From assembly GCA_043813895.1 (NCBI GenBank), contig JBDRKQ010000021.1, positions 1 to 64,000 of the forward strand: a stretch of 64,000 nt of DNA. The letters run 5' to 3'. Both the position numbers and the translations under genes were made by a program. Position 1 is the first letter of the stretch; every line of letters starts with the position of its first letter. Under the pieces are notes generated by a model. It made no database searches. It was not told the DNA's origin and worked only from the letters and a program-made list of their open reading frames with translations. Shown here in pieces: positions 35,154 through 43,142 of the stretch. The DNA is from CAZTAR01 sp043813895. Lineage in GTDB: Bacteria; Planctomycetota; Phycisphaerae; UBA1845; UTPLA1.

Positions 35154-37199
35154 CTACGCCGGCGCGAGTACGAGGGCGGTTCTGGCCGGTAAGTAGATCT
35201 GTATGCTCTGGTCTCTCTCGTCGGCGGGCACGTTTTGCCACGGGTAGACCTCGCCGATCTGCAGATTGGCGTGCCCCCCGAACCACAGTTGGTCGGAGTC
35301 GAGGACGAGTCGATAGTCACACGCCTGCGGGACGCCGATGCGATGGTCGGTATGTGAGGTGGACGGATGCCAGTTGAAGATGAAGACGAGGTTTCCGCGT
35401 GAGAACGCGATGAGCCTGTTGTCCTCGTGGACGTGGATCCTGGCGTGGTCCGGCGCGGCGAGGAGAGCGTGCTCGGTGTCGAGCAACTGCATGGCTCGAT
35501 CGAATTCCGCCAAGTCGCGGTATCGCAGGAGGGGATCGTCGGTGAGGGACCATTGCCTCCGTGCGTGCTGATAGGAGAAGTTGTTGCCTTCTCTGGGAAA
35601 GTCGATCCACTCGGGGTGCCCGAACTCGTTGCCCATGAAGTTGAGGTAGCCCTCGCCGCCGAGGACAAAGGTGATCAGGCGGATCATCTTGTGGAGGGCC
35701 ATGCCCCGACTGACGACGATGTTGGGCGTGCCCTTGGTCATGTGGAAGTACATGTCGGCGTCCATGAGCCGAAATGCGATGGTTTTGTCCCCGACAAGCG
35801 CCTGGTCGTGTGACTCGGCATAGGCAATGTGCTTCTCTCCCCGGCGACGGTTGGTGAGGGTGTGGTAGAGTTGCCCGAGGTTCCACTCCTCGTCTTTCTG
35901 TTCCTTGAGCAGCTTGATCCAGTAATCCGGAATGCCCATCGCGAGCCGGTAATCGAAACCGAGGCCGCCTTCGTCGATCGGACGGGCCATGCCGACCATG
36001 CCGGAAACGTCTTCGGAGATCGTGATCGCGGCCGGGTTGACATCGTGGGCGAGGCGGTTCGCCAACATGAGATAGGTGACGGCGTCTTCGTCCACGTGCG
36101 GTGGGAAGTAATGGTCGTATCCTGTGAATGCACGTTCGAGGCCGTGGTCGAGGTAGATCATGCTCGTAACGCCGTCGAATCGGAAGCCGTCGAAGTGGAA
36201 CTCGTCGAGCCAATAGCGGACGTTGCTGAGCAGGAATCGCATGACCTCCTGCTTGCCGTAGTCGAAGAGCAGGGAATCCCAGGCGGGATGTTGGCCTCGG
36301 GGTCCGTCGTGGAAGTACTGGTGGCTGGAGCCGTCGAAGTATGCGAGGCCCTCGTGGATGTTCTTGACCGCGTGGCTGTGGACGAGGTCGAGGAAGACGA
36401 GCAGGCCTCGACCGTGGGCGGCGTCGATCAGGGCCTTGAGATCCTCGGGCGTGCCGAACCTGGAGGAAGGCGCGAAGAAGTTGCTGACCTGGTACCCGAA
36501 TGAGCCATAGTAGGGGTGTTCCTGGATCGCCATGAGCTGGAGGGCGTTGTACCCGGCATTCTCGATGCGGGGCAGGACCCGTTGGGCGAACTCGCTGAAG
36601 GTGCCGATACGCTGTTCTTCCAGGGCCATGCCGACGTGCGCCTCGTAGATGCGCAGGCTTCCGTGGATCGCGGGAGGCGCATTCTGCCAGGCGAAAGGCT
36701 CGGGCGGATTCCAATACTGCCCGCAGAAGTCATGCGAGCGGGGGTCGTACACTGCCCGGCGGATGTAAGCAGGCAGATGGTCCTTTGGGCCGAGTCCGCT
36801 CTGGACGTGGACCTTGAGGCGGCTGCCGTGTGTGAGACGGTTGGCGTACTCGTCATCCGTTAGAAAGACCGACCAGACGCCGAACTCATTTCGCTTCAGG
36901 GGGAGGCCCGCACGGTCCCAGTTGTTGAAATCGCCCGCGAGGAACAGTGCATCCGCGGCTGGCGCCCATTCGCGGTACCATACGCCGGGCTTGCCGTCCG
37001 ACTCGCCGCGGTTGAGTCCGTAGTACCGGTGGCCGTTGCTGAACGCTTCGAGTGAACCTTCGGTCTCGACGATGTGTCGGAGGGCGGTCTCGTAGTGACA
37101 GTATCGGTTGCGCAACGCGGCTCTATACGGCTCAAGCCAAGGGTCCAGCGCGACCAGGCCTGTTCCGTCGTTGGCTGTTGGCGGGTGGGTACCATCCAT
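35154..37199 (-). CDS. glgB: 1,4-alpha-glucan branching enzyme, eukaryotic-type (GH13_8-like)
   Basis: Makes alpha-1,6 branches in glycogen. 681 residues: an N-terminal CBM48-like module, then the GH13 barrel with Asp342 (FDGFRFDGVTS) as nucleophile, Glu396 (TISEDVSGM) as acid/base and Asp465 (AESHDQ). GYLNFMGNEFGHPEWIDFPR and SNFFAPSSRFGTPEDLKALI follow eukaryotic GBE1 and its bacterial relatives rather than E. coli GlgB. Ribosome site is weak. No other glycogen genes are adjacent. Confidence 0.94.
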   Translation of the reverse strand: MDGTHPPTANDGTGLVALDPWLEPYRAALRNRYCHYETALRHIVETEGSLEAFSNGHRYYGLNRGESDGKPGVWYREWAPAADALFLAGDFNNWDRAGLPLKRNEFGVWSVFLTDDEYANRLTHGSRLKVHVQSGLGPKDHLPAYIRRAVYDPRSHDFCGQYWNPPEPFAWQNAPPAIHGSLRIYEAHVGMALEEQRIGTFSEFAQRVLPRIENAGYNALQLMAIQEHPYYGSFGYQVSNFFAPSSRFGTPEDLKALIDAAHGRGLLVFLDLVHSHAVKNIHEGLAYFDGSSHQYFHDGPRGQHPAWDSLLFDYGKQEVMRFLLSNVRYWLDEFHFDGFRFDGVTSMIYLDHGLERAFTGYDHYFPPHVDEDAVTYLMLANRLAHDVNPAAITISEDVSGMVGMARPIDEGGLGFDYRLAMGIPDYWIKLLKEQKDEEWNLGQLYHTLTNRRRGEKHIAYAESHDQALVGDKTIAFRLMDADMYFHMTKGTPNIVVSRGMALHKMIRLITFVLGGEGYLNFMGNEFGHPEWIDFPREGNNFSYQHARRQWSLTDDPLLRYRDLAEFDRAMQLLDTEHALLAAPDHARIHVHEDNRLIAFSRGNLVFIFNWHPSTSHTDHRIGVPQACDYRLVLDSDQLWFGGHANLQIGEVYPWQNVPADERDQSIQIYLPARTALVLAPA

Positions 37200-37453
37200 G
37201 ATTGAACCCGATCGGCGAGGACAGATCGCAGTCTGAGAGACAGGTTAGCGTCCGACCTCCGCGCCGGACATCGAAGAGCAACGTTCTCTGGCGACTGACG
37301 GGGGTGTCGGCCGCTGCAGAAAAAGTCAACCGGCCCAAGTGCTTCGTCAACGTCGATATTTCGGGTAGAGCAAAGATTCTCTTCGCTCGCTCGCGGCGAC
37401 AAAGTGGAACTTTGTCGTACCCTCTCCCTGAAAAAAACGAGCGCGACAACGCA

Positions 37454-37774
37454 CTAGCTCGCCGACTCGACCTCGATGAAGTGTTCGACACTCTTGAGAT
37501 CGCCGATCAGGCCGCACGTGGTGAAGAGCGTGCAGTCTGCGCCTTTGGTGGGCTGGAAGAGCCGGGGCGCTTTCGGGCGCACCACCCACGGGCGGCCGCC
37601 TCGTCGGGCGATGACGGCGGCGGTGTGGATCAGCTCCTTCCGTTGCTTGCGGGCCTTCAGCCCTCCTTCCGCCCTGGCGAAGATGCGGGAGAGCGTCTTG
37701 GCCGCCGACTCGTTGGTCGGCGTTTTGGTGACTTTGACCTTGACCGTACTTCCGGGCTGGATATCCACTGCCAT
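37454..37774 (-). CDS. Small basic hypothetical protein
   Basis: 106 residues from the ATG with GAGGAG about 8 nt upstream, starting MAVDIQPGSTVKVKV. It is rich in Lys and Arg early on (TKTPTNESAAKTLSRIF, ARKQRKELI), then has a hydrophobic/beta-type end and an acidic C-terminus (VEHFIEVESAS). I do not recognise a domain. The tidy start and neighbourhood suggest a conserved lineage gene; nucleic-acid binding is only a guess from charge. Confidence 0.65.
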   Translation of the reverse strand: MAVDIQPGSTVKVKVTKTPTNESAAKTLSRIFARAEGGLKARKQRKELIHTAAVIARRGGRPWVVRPKAPRLFQPTKGADCTLFTTCGLIGDLKSVEHFIEVESAS

Positions 37775-37929
37775 CGCTGTGCTCCTCAGAAAAAACCGAA
37801 CCTTGCATGATACAGTAATTCTGGGGCGGTTCAAGGGCAAATCCGGGGCCGACGCTCCGTCGTCGGAGCGATTCTGGCGGCAATCGTCGCTTGGCTTCGT
37901 GCTCGGCCGCCAAGGGCTCGCCAGAGGGG

Positions 37930-39183
37930 CTATCGGCTGTGCTTCTCGACGAGTGCTCGGGCAAGGTTGCGGGCGGCCGCACGGGTTGCAACGTCGCCGT
38001 TTAGCTGGGCGTAATAGACCTTGTCGAGAATCGTCTTGTAGAGGGGACCCGCGGGCACGCCGAGCTTTGCGAGATCGTGGCCATCGAAGAGCGGTGGGGG
38101 AGCGACATCTTCCGGAGGGATTGCCACAACTCTGGCCAGGATCCGGCGATACGGCGTCGTGCGTCGCCCGGCGGCCTTCAGCTTCGCCGCGTGGAACCGA
38201 AGCAGATCGTCGAACGCGGGGGCGACCATCAGGCGTTTGAGGTCTGCCAGCGTGAGATCATCGGGACGCATCATTGCATCCTGCTTCGCGATGAGCCACT
38301 TCGCCACGCGCTTCGTCTGGTTGCTGCATCGCAGGGCGTCGCACGCTTTTCCAACGCTCGATGTCGGCAGACCGTGCAACAGGACAGCCAGCGCAAGATC
38401 GAACCCGGCTTCGCTGGGCAGCACGGCCAGGAGTTTTTGGGCGTGAGCTGCAAAGGACCGAAGCTCGTCCGCGCCCTGGAAGAGATGTTCGAGCATGCCG
38501 CTCGAACACAAGTAATCGAAGGCCGTGGCCCGGTTGCGATCCGTGAGCATCCGTTCCAGCTCATCGCGAATCCGCTCCGGGCTGATCCCGCGAATCGACG
38601 GGGCTTCCGCACACATGGCGGACCATGTGGTGCGGTGGATCGTGAAGCCCAAGCGGGCGGCGAATCGGATCGCTCTGAGGATCCGCAGGTAGTCCTCGGC
38701 GAAGCGCTTCTTCGGGTCGCCGATCGCCCGAATGATCCCGGCTTCCAAGTCCTTGCGACCGTCGACGAAGTCGACTATGCGACGGCCGAGCGGGTCGTGG
38801 AACATGCCGTTGATGGTGAAGTCCCGCCGCCGCGCGTCTTCCCTGGCGTTCGTAAAACGGATGCCGGAGGGATGCCGGCCATCGCGATAGTCTATATCCT
38901 TTCGGAAAGTCGCCACCTCAACGGGAAACCGGCCGACCCTGACGAGAACAACGCCGAATTGAGCGCCCACCCGCTGCGTTCGCCGAAAGAGGCCGACGAC
39001 CTGCTCCGGGGTGGCTGCCGTGGCAACGTCGTAGTCGTGGGGGCGCTTGCCCATCAGCATGTCCCGAACGCAGCCGCCGGCGAAGAAGGCGTCGTATCCG
39101 GCGTCCTGAAGCTGTCGGACGACGCGAACGGCGGCCTTTCGCAGTGTGAGTTGGTCTGACTGACTGCCGGGGCGGTGGCTCAC
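37930..39183 (-). CDS. tRNA nucleotidyltransferase / poly(A) polymerase family protein
   Basis: Adds CCA to tRNA 3' ends or A-tails to RNA. 417 residues: AFFAGGCVRDMLMGKRPHDYDVATAA holds the Gly-Gly motif and catalytic DYD (quoted in part). RRDFTINGMFHDPLGRRIVDFVDG and DYLRILRAIRFAARLGF, the neck region, follow. The GTG start makes a GTGA overlap with the upstream rsmD stop, giving the start SHRPGSQS. An open frame extends 35 codons further upstream within rsmD but is not needed. CCA versus poly(A) specificity is not told by sequence. Confidence 0.92.
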   Translation of the reverse strand: MSHRPGSQSDQLTLRKAAVRVVRQLQDAGYDAFFAGGCVRDMLMGKRPHDYDVATAATPEQVVGLFRRTQRVGAQFGVVLVRVGRFPVEVATFRKDIDYRDGRHPSGIRFTNAREDARRRDFTINGMFHDPLGRRIVDFVDGRKDLEAGIIRAIGDPKKRFAEDYLRILRAIRFAARLGFTIHRTTWSAMCAEAPSIRGISPERIRDELERMLTDRNRATAFDYLCSSGMLEHLFQGADELRSFAAHAQKLLAVLPSEAGFDLALAVLLHGLPTSSVGKACDALRCSNQTKRVAKWLIAKQDAMMRPDDLTLADLKRLMVAPAFDDLLRFHAAKLKAAGRRTTPYRRILARVVAIPPEDVAPPPLFDGHDLAKLGVPAGPLYKTILDKVYYAQLNGDVATRAAARNLARALVEKHSR

Positions 39184-39785
39184 GGGTGACCCTCTTGTGA
39201 CCGCTGAAAGAACGAGATCGCCATCGTACCCCAAGTACGCCGTTCGCACGACGCCCAGCCGGAGGGGAACGAGTCGGGCAACCGGCAACTCTCCGCATGT
39301 CGCCAGACGAGTAAGGCGTCCGGGCCGGCGGGGATTGTCGTGCCGAGCCTGGCCACGGCTCGCTGCATCAGAGACCGTGGCGACATGTCTTCACTCAACG
39401 CGTAGGGAGGGTCAAGGAAGATTAGGTCGAAGCCATGCGGTGGTGGTGGGGCTGCGCGGGCGACCTCCACCGGATCCATGAACACACGGGCGGTCGGTCC
39501 GATGCCGAGGCTAGCGAGATTGCGTCTCAGACAGCCCAGCGCCGCGCGGTCAGTCTCGACAAACACGCAAGAGGCGGCGCCGCGTGACAGTGCTTCGATG
39601 CCGAGCGAGCCGCTGCCTGCGAAGAGATCCAACACATCTGCGGGCGGCAGGGCGCCCGGCTGGGCAAGCCTCACGCCGAGGACATCGAACAAGGCTGCCT
39701 TGACACGGTCCAGAATGGGCCTCGTTCCGCGGCCACGGGGGGCGAGGAGGTTTCGTCCCTTATATCGACCAGCGATTACACGCAT
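39180..39785 (-). CDS. rsmD: 16S rRNA (guanine(966)-N2)-methyltransferase RsmD
   Basis: Methylates G966 of 16S rRNA using SAM. 201 residues beginning MRVIAGRYKGRNLLAP, the typical RsmD start. VLDLFAGSGSLGIEALSRGA is the SAM motif and LIFLDPPYA the N6/N2-type catalytic loop. The ATG lacks a ribosome site. TATACT sits 6 nt upstream, which might indicate a leaderless transcript, though no good -35 is seen. Its stop overlaps the start of the nucleotidyltransferase gene by 4 bp. Confidence 0.94.
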   Translation of the reverse strand: MRVIAGRYKGRNLLAPRGRGTRPILDRVKAALFDVLGVRLAQPGALPPADVLDLFAGSGSLGIEALSRGAASCVFVETDRAALGCLRRNLASLGIGPTARVFMDPVEVARAAPPPPHGFDLIFLDPPYALSEDMSPRSLMQRAVARLGTTIPAGPDALLVWRHAESCRLPDSFPSGWASCERRTWGTMAISFFQRSQEGHP

Positions 39786-40198
39786 CAGGGGAGTATAATC
39801 GCCAAAGGCTTGCACTGCTCGGTCTGCGGAGACGATGTTCGGACCGCGCTGGCGCCGTTCACGATCGAGCGATGAGAAGGCGAGTGGGATCAAGGTGTTT
39901 GACCGGCGGGGCGCCCATGCTTACCGTCGGAGCGCGTGTGTCGCAAAGGAACTATCTATATTCTGGTATTCCATATATATAGAACTAGCTATAATGAGAA
40001 TATCGTGAATCCCGCGCGTTGCGAGTGCGGCTTGTGGAGTGAGGAAGGGTGATGACGGTCGGGAGGGGGGCAATCTTTTACCGGAGGGACGCCGATGCTT
40101 TGCGTCAGGTTGACATGGCTTTCAAGGGTGGACAGGTCGATATGATAGGGGGGTAGCATGGCGTCGGCGGATTCGTGAACAGACTGGCAGGGGTATGC
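39786..40198. other. Intergenic region with an AT-rich island
   Basis: About 410 bases. A 60-base AT-rich island (39948-40008) stands out from its GC-rich surroundings, with TATATATAG, CTAGCTATAATGAG (a TATAAT at 39990-39995) and nearby inverted AT segments. It could hold the promoter of the HYExAFE gene, but no consensus -35 pairs with the TATAAT. A GTG at 40175 is an alternative, less likely start for the next gene. Confidence 0.45.
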
Positions 40199-40741
40199 GT
40201 GAGTCTCAGGCGAACACACTACGAACTGGCTTTCGAGACCCATCTCGATCGGCGGGGAACACCATACGTAGCCGTTGAAGACGTGCATCATTTCGTTCGG
40301 GGACGGACCGGGATCAAGACATTTGATTACATCGTTTATCCGGCATCGGGACCTGCTTGCCTGGTTGACGTCAAAGGCAGGAAGAGCATATCGCCGGCGG
40401 GGGGCGGTGAAGTCCGGCGGAAGAACTGGGTGACCCGGGACGACGTGACGGGGCTGCTCAGTTGGCAGGACGTATTTGGCGAGGGCTACGCAGCCGTGTT
40501 CGTGTTTGCGTACTGGCTGGCGGGCGAGCGGCAACAGGCTGGATCCCCTGAGGAGGAGCAGGGGGGCTACAGCCTGCGGTTTGCGGGCCGAAGATACAGC
40601 TTCTGGCTGGTCATGGTGGAGGAGTACGCCAAGCATCAGACACAGTTATCGAAGAGCTGGGGCACGGTCCACATGCCACGCGAGGTCTTTCGGGCGATCA
40701 GCAAGCCGCTTGAATCGACGTGGCCGGCGTCACCGTGTTGA
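40199..40741 (+). CDS. HYExAFE family protein
   Basis: 180 residues starting at GTG (40199), which has AGGGG 5 nt upstream. The N-terminus carries the name-giving HYELAFE motif (RRTHYELAFETHLDRRG). FDYIVYPASGPACLVDVKGRK has the Asp...(Asp/Glu)-x-Lys spacing seen in PD-(D/E)xK nuclease folds. The family is known from planctomycetes and has no established function; nuclease activity is inference. GTG at 40175 is an alternative start. Confidence 0.8.
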   Translation: MSLRRTHYELAFETHLDRRGTPYVAVEDVHHFVRGRTGIKTFDYIVYPASGPACLVDVKGRKSISPAGGGEVRRKNWVTRDDVTGLLSWQDVFGEGYAAVFVFAYWLAGERQQAGSPEEEQGGYSLRFAGRRYSFWLVMVEEYAKHQTQLSKSWGTVHMPREVFRAISKPLESTWPASPC

Positions 40742-40813
40742 CGGCGCTTGGTTGCGATGACGACGTTGTGTTCCTTGGGAAACGGCGTACAATGGTGGGG
40801 ACTATCTCAAAGC

Positions 40814-40865
40814 TGTGGCACAGGCGTCCCGCCTGTGATTCCACCGACGAGACGCCGGTGTCACA
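40814..40865. repeat. Family A dispersed palindromic element, paired
   Basis: Left half CACAGGCG-TCC-CGCCTGTG and right half CACCGACG-AGA-CGCCGGTG are joined by ATTC, with outer ends TGTGGCAC and GTGTCACA. It lies 65 bp before the small membrane-protein gene at 40931. Confidence 0.7.
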
Positions 40866-40930
40866 ATTTGCCGTTGCCAGAAGGGCCTTTTGATAGTGAA
40901 TCGACCCTTGAGCGGAGTCTAAAGAACGTG

Positions 40931-41137
40931 ATGCGGAAGATACTGGTTTGTGTCGCTTTGGCTGTCCTGCTGTTTACGGCGCCGTTGAACGCGCAGATAA
41001 ACGACGACTCTGTCAGCGAAGGCAACATCGAGCGGCTGCCCGACAAGAATCCCGTGCTGGAGTGGGTGCTCTCGGGTGTTTTCCTGCTGGCGGCTCTGGG
41101 CGTCGGGTTTAACGCCAGCAAGCGTTCGCACAACTGA
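40931..41137 (+). CDS. Small membrane or secreted protein, 68 residues
   Basis: MRKILVCVALAVLLF gives a signal cut near residue 21 (LNA). A second hydrophobic helix (VLEWVLSGVFLLAALGVGF) lies near the C-terminus, so the mature part is probably a single-span membrane protein. Upstream frame is open but without coding character. GGAG is present but about 13 nt away. No family recognised. First of three small genes in a row. Confidence 0.6.
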   Translation: MRKILVCVALAVLLFTAPLNAQINDDSVSEGNIERLPDKNPVLEWVLSGVFLLAALGVGFNASKRSHN

Positions 41138-41245
41138 AGTATGCCGTCGGTCAAAGGCGGCGAGTCGATGACGCGCGACTTGAGTGGACAGTGAGGCTGT
41201 CAGAGAAGGCGCCAAGAGAGACCGGTTGCCGGAAGGAGTACGAGC

Positions 41246-41536
41246 ATGACGAAGCGGGCTGTGATCGTGTTGCTCGTCGGTGTCAACCTCGTGTTGCTGT
41301 CGACGCTGATTCTGTCCTCGTGGCAACTGCCGGCGGCCTATGCACAGGCGGCGCCACTGGGGCAGAACTATCTGATCGTCGCTGGAGAGATCCATGACGG
41401 TGTCGACGCACTCTATGTCATTGATCTTGCACATCGACGGATGCACGTATTCGTTCCCAACCGAGACCAGAACAACCGGCGGGTGTTCAACGTCGGTTTC
41501 CGTGACCTTCAGAGGGATTTTCGCGGTACGCCTTGA
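41246..41536 (+). CDS. Small exported or anchored protein, copy 1
   Basis: 96 residues with AAGGAG 8 nt before the ATG. Hydrophobic residues 5-26 (AVIVLLVGVNLVLLSTLIL) act as anchor or signal, then YLIVAGEIHDGVDALYVIDLAHRRMHVFV, a short beta-type domain. It resembles the next gene (YVLVTGQFTLNTELVYVTDAAAKKLNVYSY, quoted in part), so the two are diverged copies. Function unknown. Confidence 0.7.
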   Translation: MTKRAVIVLLVGVNLVLLSTLILSSWQLPAAYAQAAPLGQNYLIVAGEIHDGVDALYVIDLAHRRMHVFVPNRDQNNRRVFNVGFRDLQRDFRGTP

Positions 41537-41601
41537 CCGCTCTTACTCGACGCGGGGGGATGGAGCAGGCCGTGAGGCACGTTTCCGAAGGAAGACACGC
41601 G

Positions 41602-41901
41602 ATGCAGGCAAATCAGCGACTAACGATAGGCGTCTTGTCCGTGACTGCGATGGTTCTACTCGTCGGGATCATTCTCGCGACCACGGGCGGGCAGAATCAG
41701 GCCCTAGCGTTCGGGCAGTTGGACCGTGGCGGCGACTATGTGCTTGTCACCGGGCAGTTCACGTTGAATACGGAACTGGTGTACGTAACTGACGCGGCCG
41801 CCAAGAAGCTCAATGTGTACAGTTACGATAGAACGCGCCGGGAGATCATTCTGTGGGATTCGCACGACCTAACCAAGGAATTCGGCGAGACGCGTCCCTG
41901 A
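41602..41901 (+). CDS. Small exported or anchored protein, copy 2
   Basis: 99 residues starting MQANQRLTIGVLSVTAMVLLVG with GGAAG upstream. A hydrophobic anchor is followed by the same short pattern as its neighbour: (Y/V)L(I/V)(A/T)G(E/Q), LVYVTDAAAKKLNVY. It ends in a DSHDLTKEFGETRP tail like the copy-1 FRDLQRDFRGTP tail. An upstream start at 41533 adds residues that do not fit. Convergent with the winged-helix regulator gene, 35 bp away. Confidence 0.72.
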   Translation: MQANQRLTIGVLSVTAMVLLVGIILATTGGQNQALAFGQLDRGGDYVLVTGQFTLNTELVYVTDAAAKKLNVYSYDRTRREIILWDSHDLTKEFGETRP

Positions 41902-41936
41902 GCAAGCCCCCCACCGCCAACGCAACATAACATACC

Positions 41937-42599
41937 TTATCGGACCTTGGGCTTGCTCTTCGCAGATTGCCTCTCGGCCGGTCGGTGTACGCCTGTCAAC
42001 CGCCCCGACCGATGTCGCCAAGGCTTGGTTTTCCATCGCCCGCCACCTCCCTCCGCCAATGACCCCAGCCCGCTCACGACAAGGAGCGCAACCCGTCCAA
42101 CCTCTGACAGGCGGTAGGTGTTGCGGTCGGGTCGAAACATGATACCCGCCCGCTCCAGTTCATGGAGATGATGATACAGCGGGCCCGTTTGGAGCTTCAC
42201 TGCGAGAGCCAACTCGTGGTGTGTTGAAGCACCGAGCAAGAGTGCCCGAGCCAGCACTACCCGGTCCCGATGTGCCAGGCCGCCCAAGAGCTTGGCGAGT
42301 GCCGAAGCGTCGACGGCGTCGAGGATGCTCGAGAGCGGCCGTTGCCCCGCTGTCGAGAAAGACTTGCCGAGGCGTACAACACAGACGCTGCCGCGGTCGC
42401 CCGTGCGTTGTGCCAGGGCCAGGAGCAGGCCGGCCCCGAAACGCTTCGCAGGGTTGGTCAGGCTCGGGAAGAGCCCCTTGAGATCGTCGATCGCCTTGGC
42501 TGCCACAGGGCGCGGACCGCGGGCGGTGGACCGCCCTACCCGGCGGGCGTTGTGTTCGGCGGGCGACTTACCTTCTCGCGGTATTTCCGATGTGGACAT
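41937..42599 (-). CDS. Winged-helix transcriptional regulator-like protein
   Basis: 220 residues with GGAGG 7 nt before the ATG. An Arg/Pro-rich N-terminal part is followed by a winged-helix region: LARALLLGASTHHELALAVKLQTGPLYHHLHELERAG (quoted in part) with a wing RPDRNTYRLSEVGRVALL, like ArsR- or PadR-type domains. A basic, Lys/Arg-rich tail ends the protein. A hydrophobic/helical segment before the HTH could be a dimer interface. Target unknown; the three small genes are convergent neighbours. Confidence 0.7.
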   Translation of the reverse strand: MSTSEIPREGKSPAEHNARRVGRSTARGPRPVAAKAIDDLKGLFPSLTNPAKRFGAGLLLALAQRTGDRGSVCVVRLGKSFSTAGQRPLSSILDAVDASALAKLLGGLAHRDRVVLARALLLGASTHHELALAVKLQTGPLYHHLHELERAGIMFRPDRNTYRLSEVGRVALLVVSGLGSLAEGGGGRWKTKPWRHRSGRLTGVHRPAERQSAKSKPKVR

Positions 42600-43142
42600 T
42601 TCAATGCCTCCGACAAATGGCCTGTAGACACGTGATAATACGAGCCCCGAGAGGATGTCCAACGGTTCGTTGAATGAACCGGACGGACCCGGGACGAGTA
42701 TGGCATTTCAGGCGATGCACAGCGATGATCGCTATGCCGAGAATCCTTGCTGGATTGCCGACAATGCGTGTGGACGACCATTAATGAAACGCAACACCGG
42801 TTGTATATCGTCGATTCTAGTATCCTGTAAGAAGCGTATTCTAGAAATAGGTCTGGCGAATACCGGATGCGGTTTATTGCTGCGGAGCCTTGACGTGCGT
42901 GTCAAAGTACCAGACGTGTTCGCCGGTGGGAGGACCCGCTGCACATGGCCCATCGGCTGCGGTTGGCGTGGAGAGCAGGCCTTACGTAAAATGTCGCTTC
43001 GGGTGTGCACGAAGGACAAGGGCATCGTTATGCGCAGGGTGTGTGCCTCGAAGGCTGGAACCACCGGACCGCGAACGGGCCGGGCAATGCGACGTGGCGG
43101 CAGAAACGGCCGGCTCTCGTTGAGCAGTAGGAGAGTGATGGT
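42600..43142. other. Intergenic region before a secreted-protein gene
   Basis: About 540 bases, AT-richer in the middle (42780-42880) with TATCCTGTAAGAAGCG and two ATTCTAG copies (42815 and 42838 areas). It must contain promoters of the divergent regulator and secreted-protein genes, but none is clear. Open frames here lack coding character. Confidence 0.45.

Noticed and set aside
35317..36714. 465-residue minus-strand frame inside the branching-enzyme gene
   Set aside because: Different frame of glgB, with Arg/Pro-rich shadow composition.
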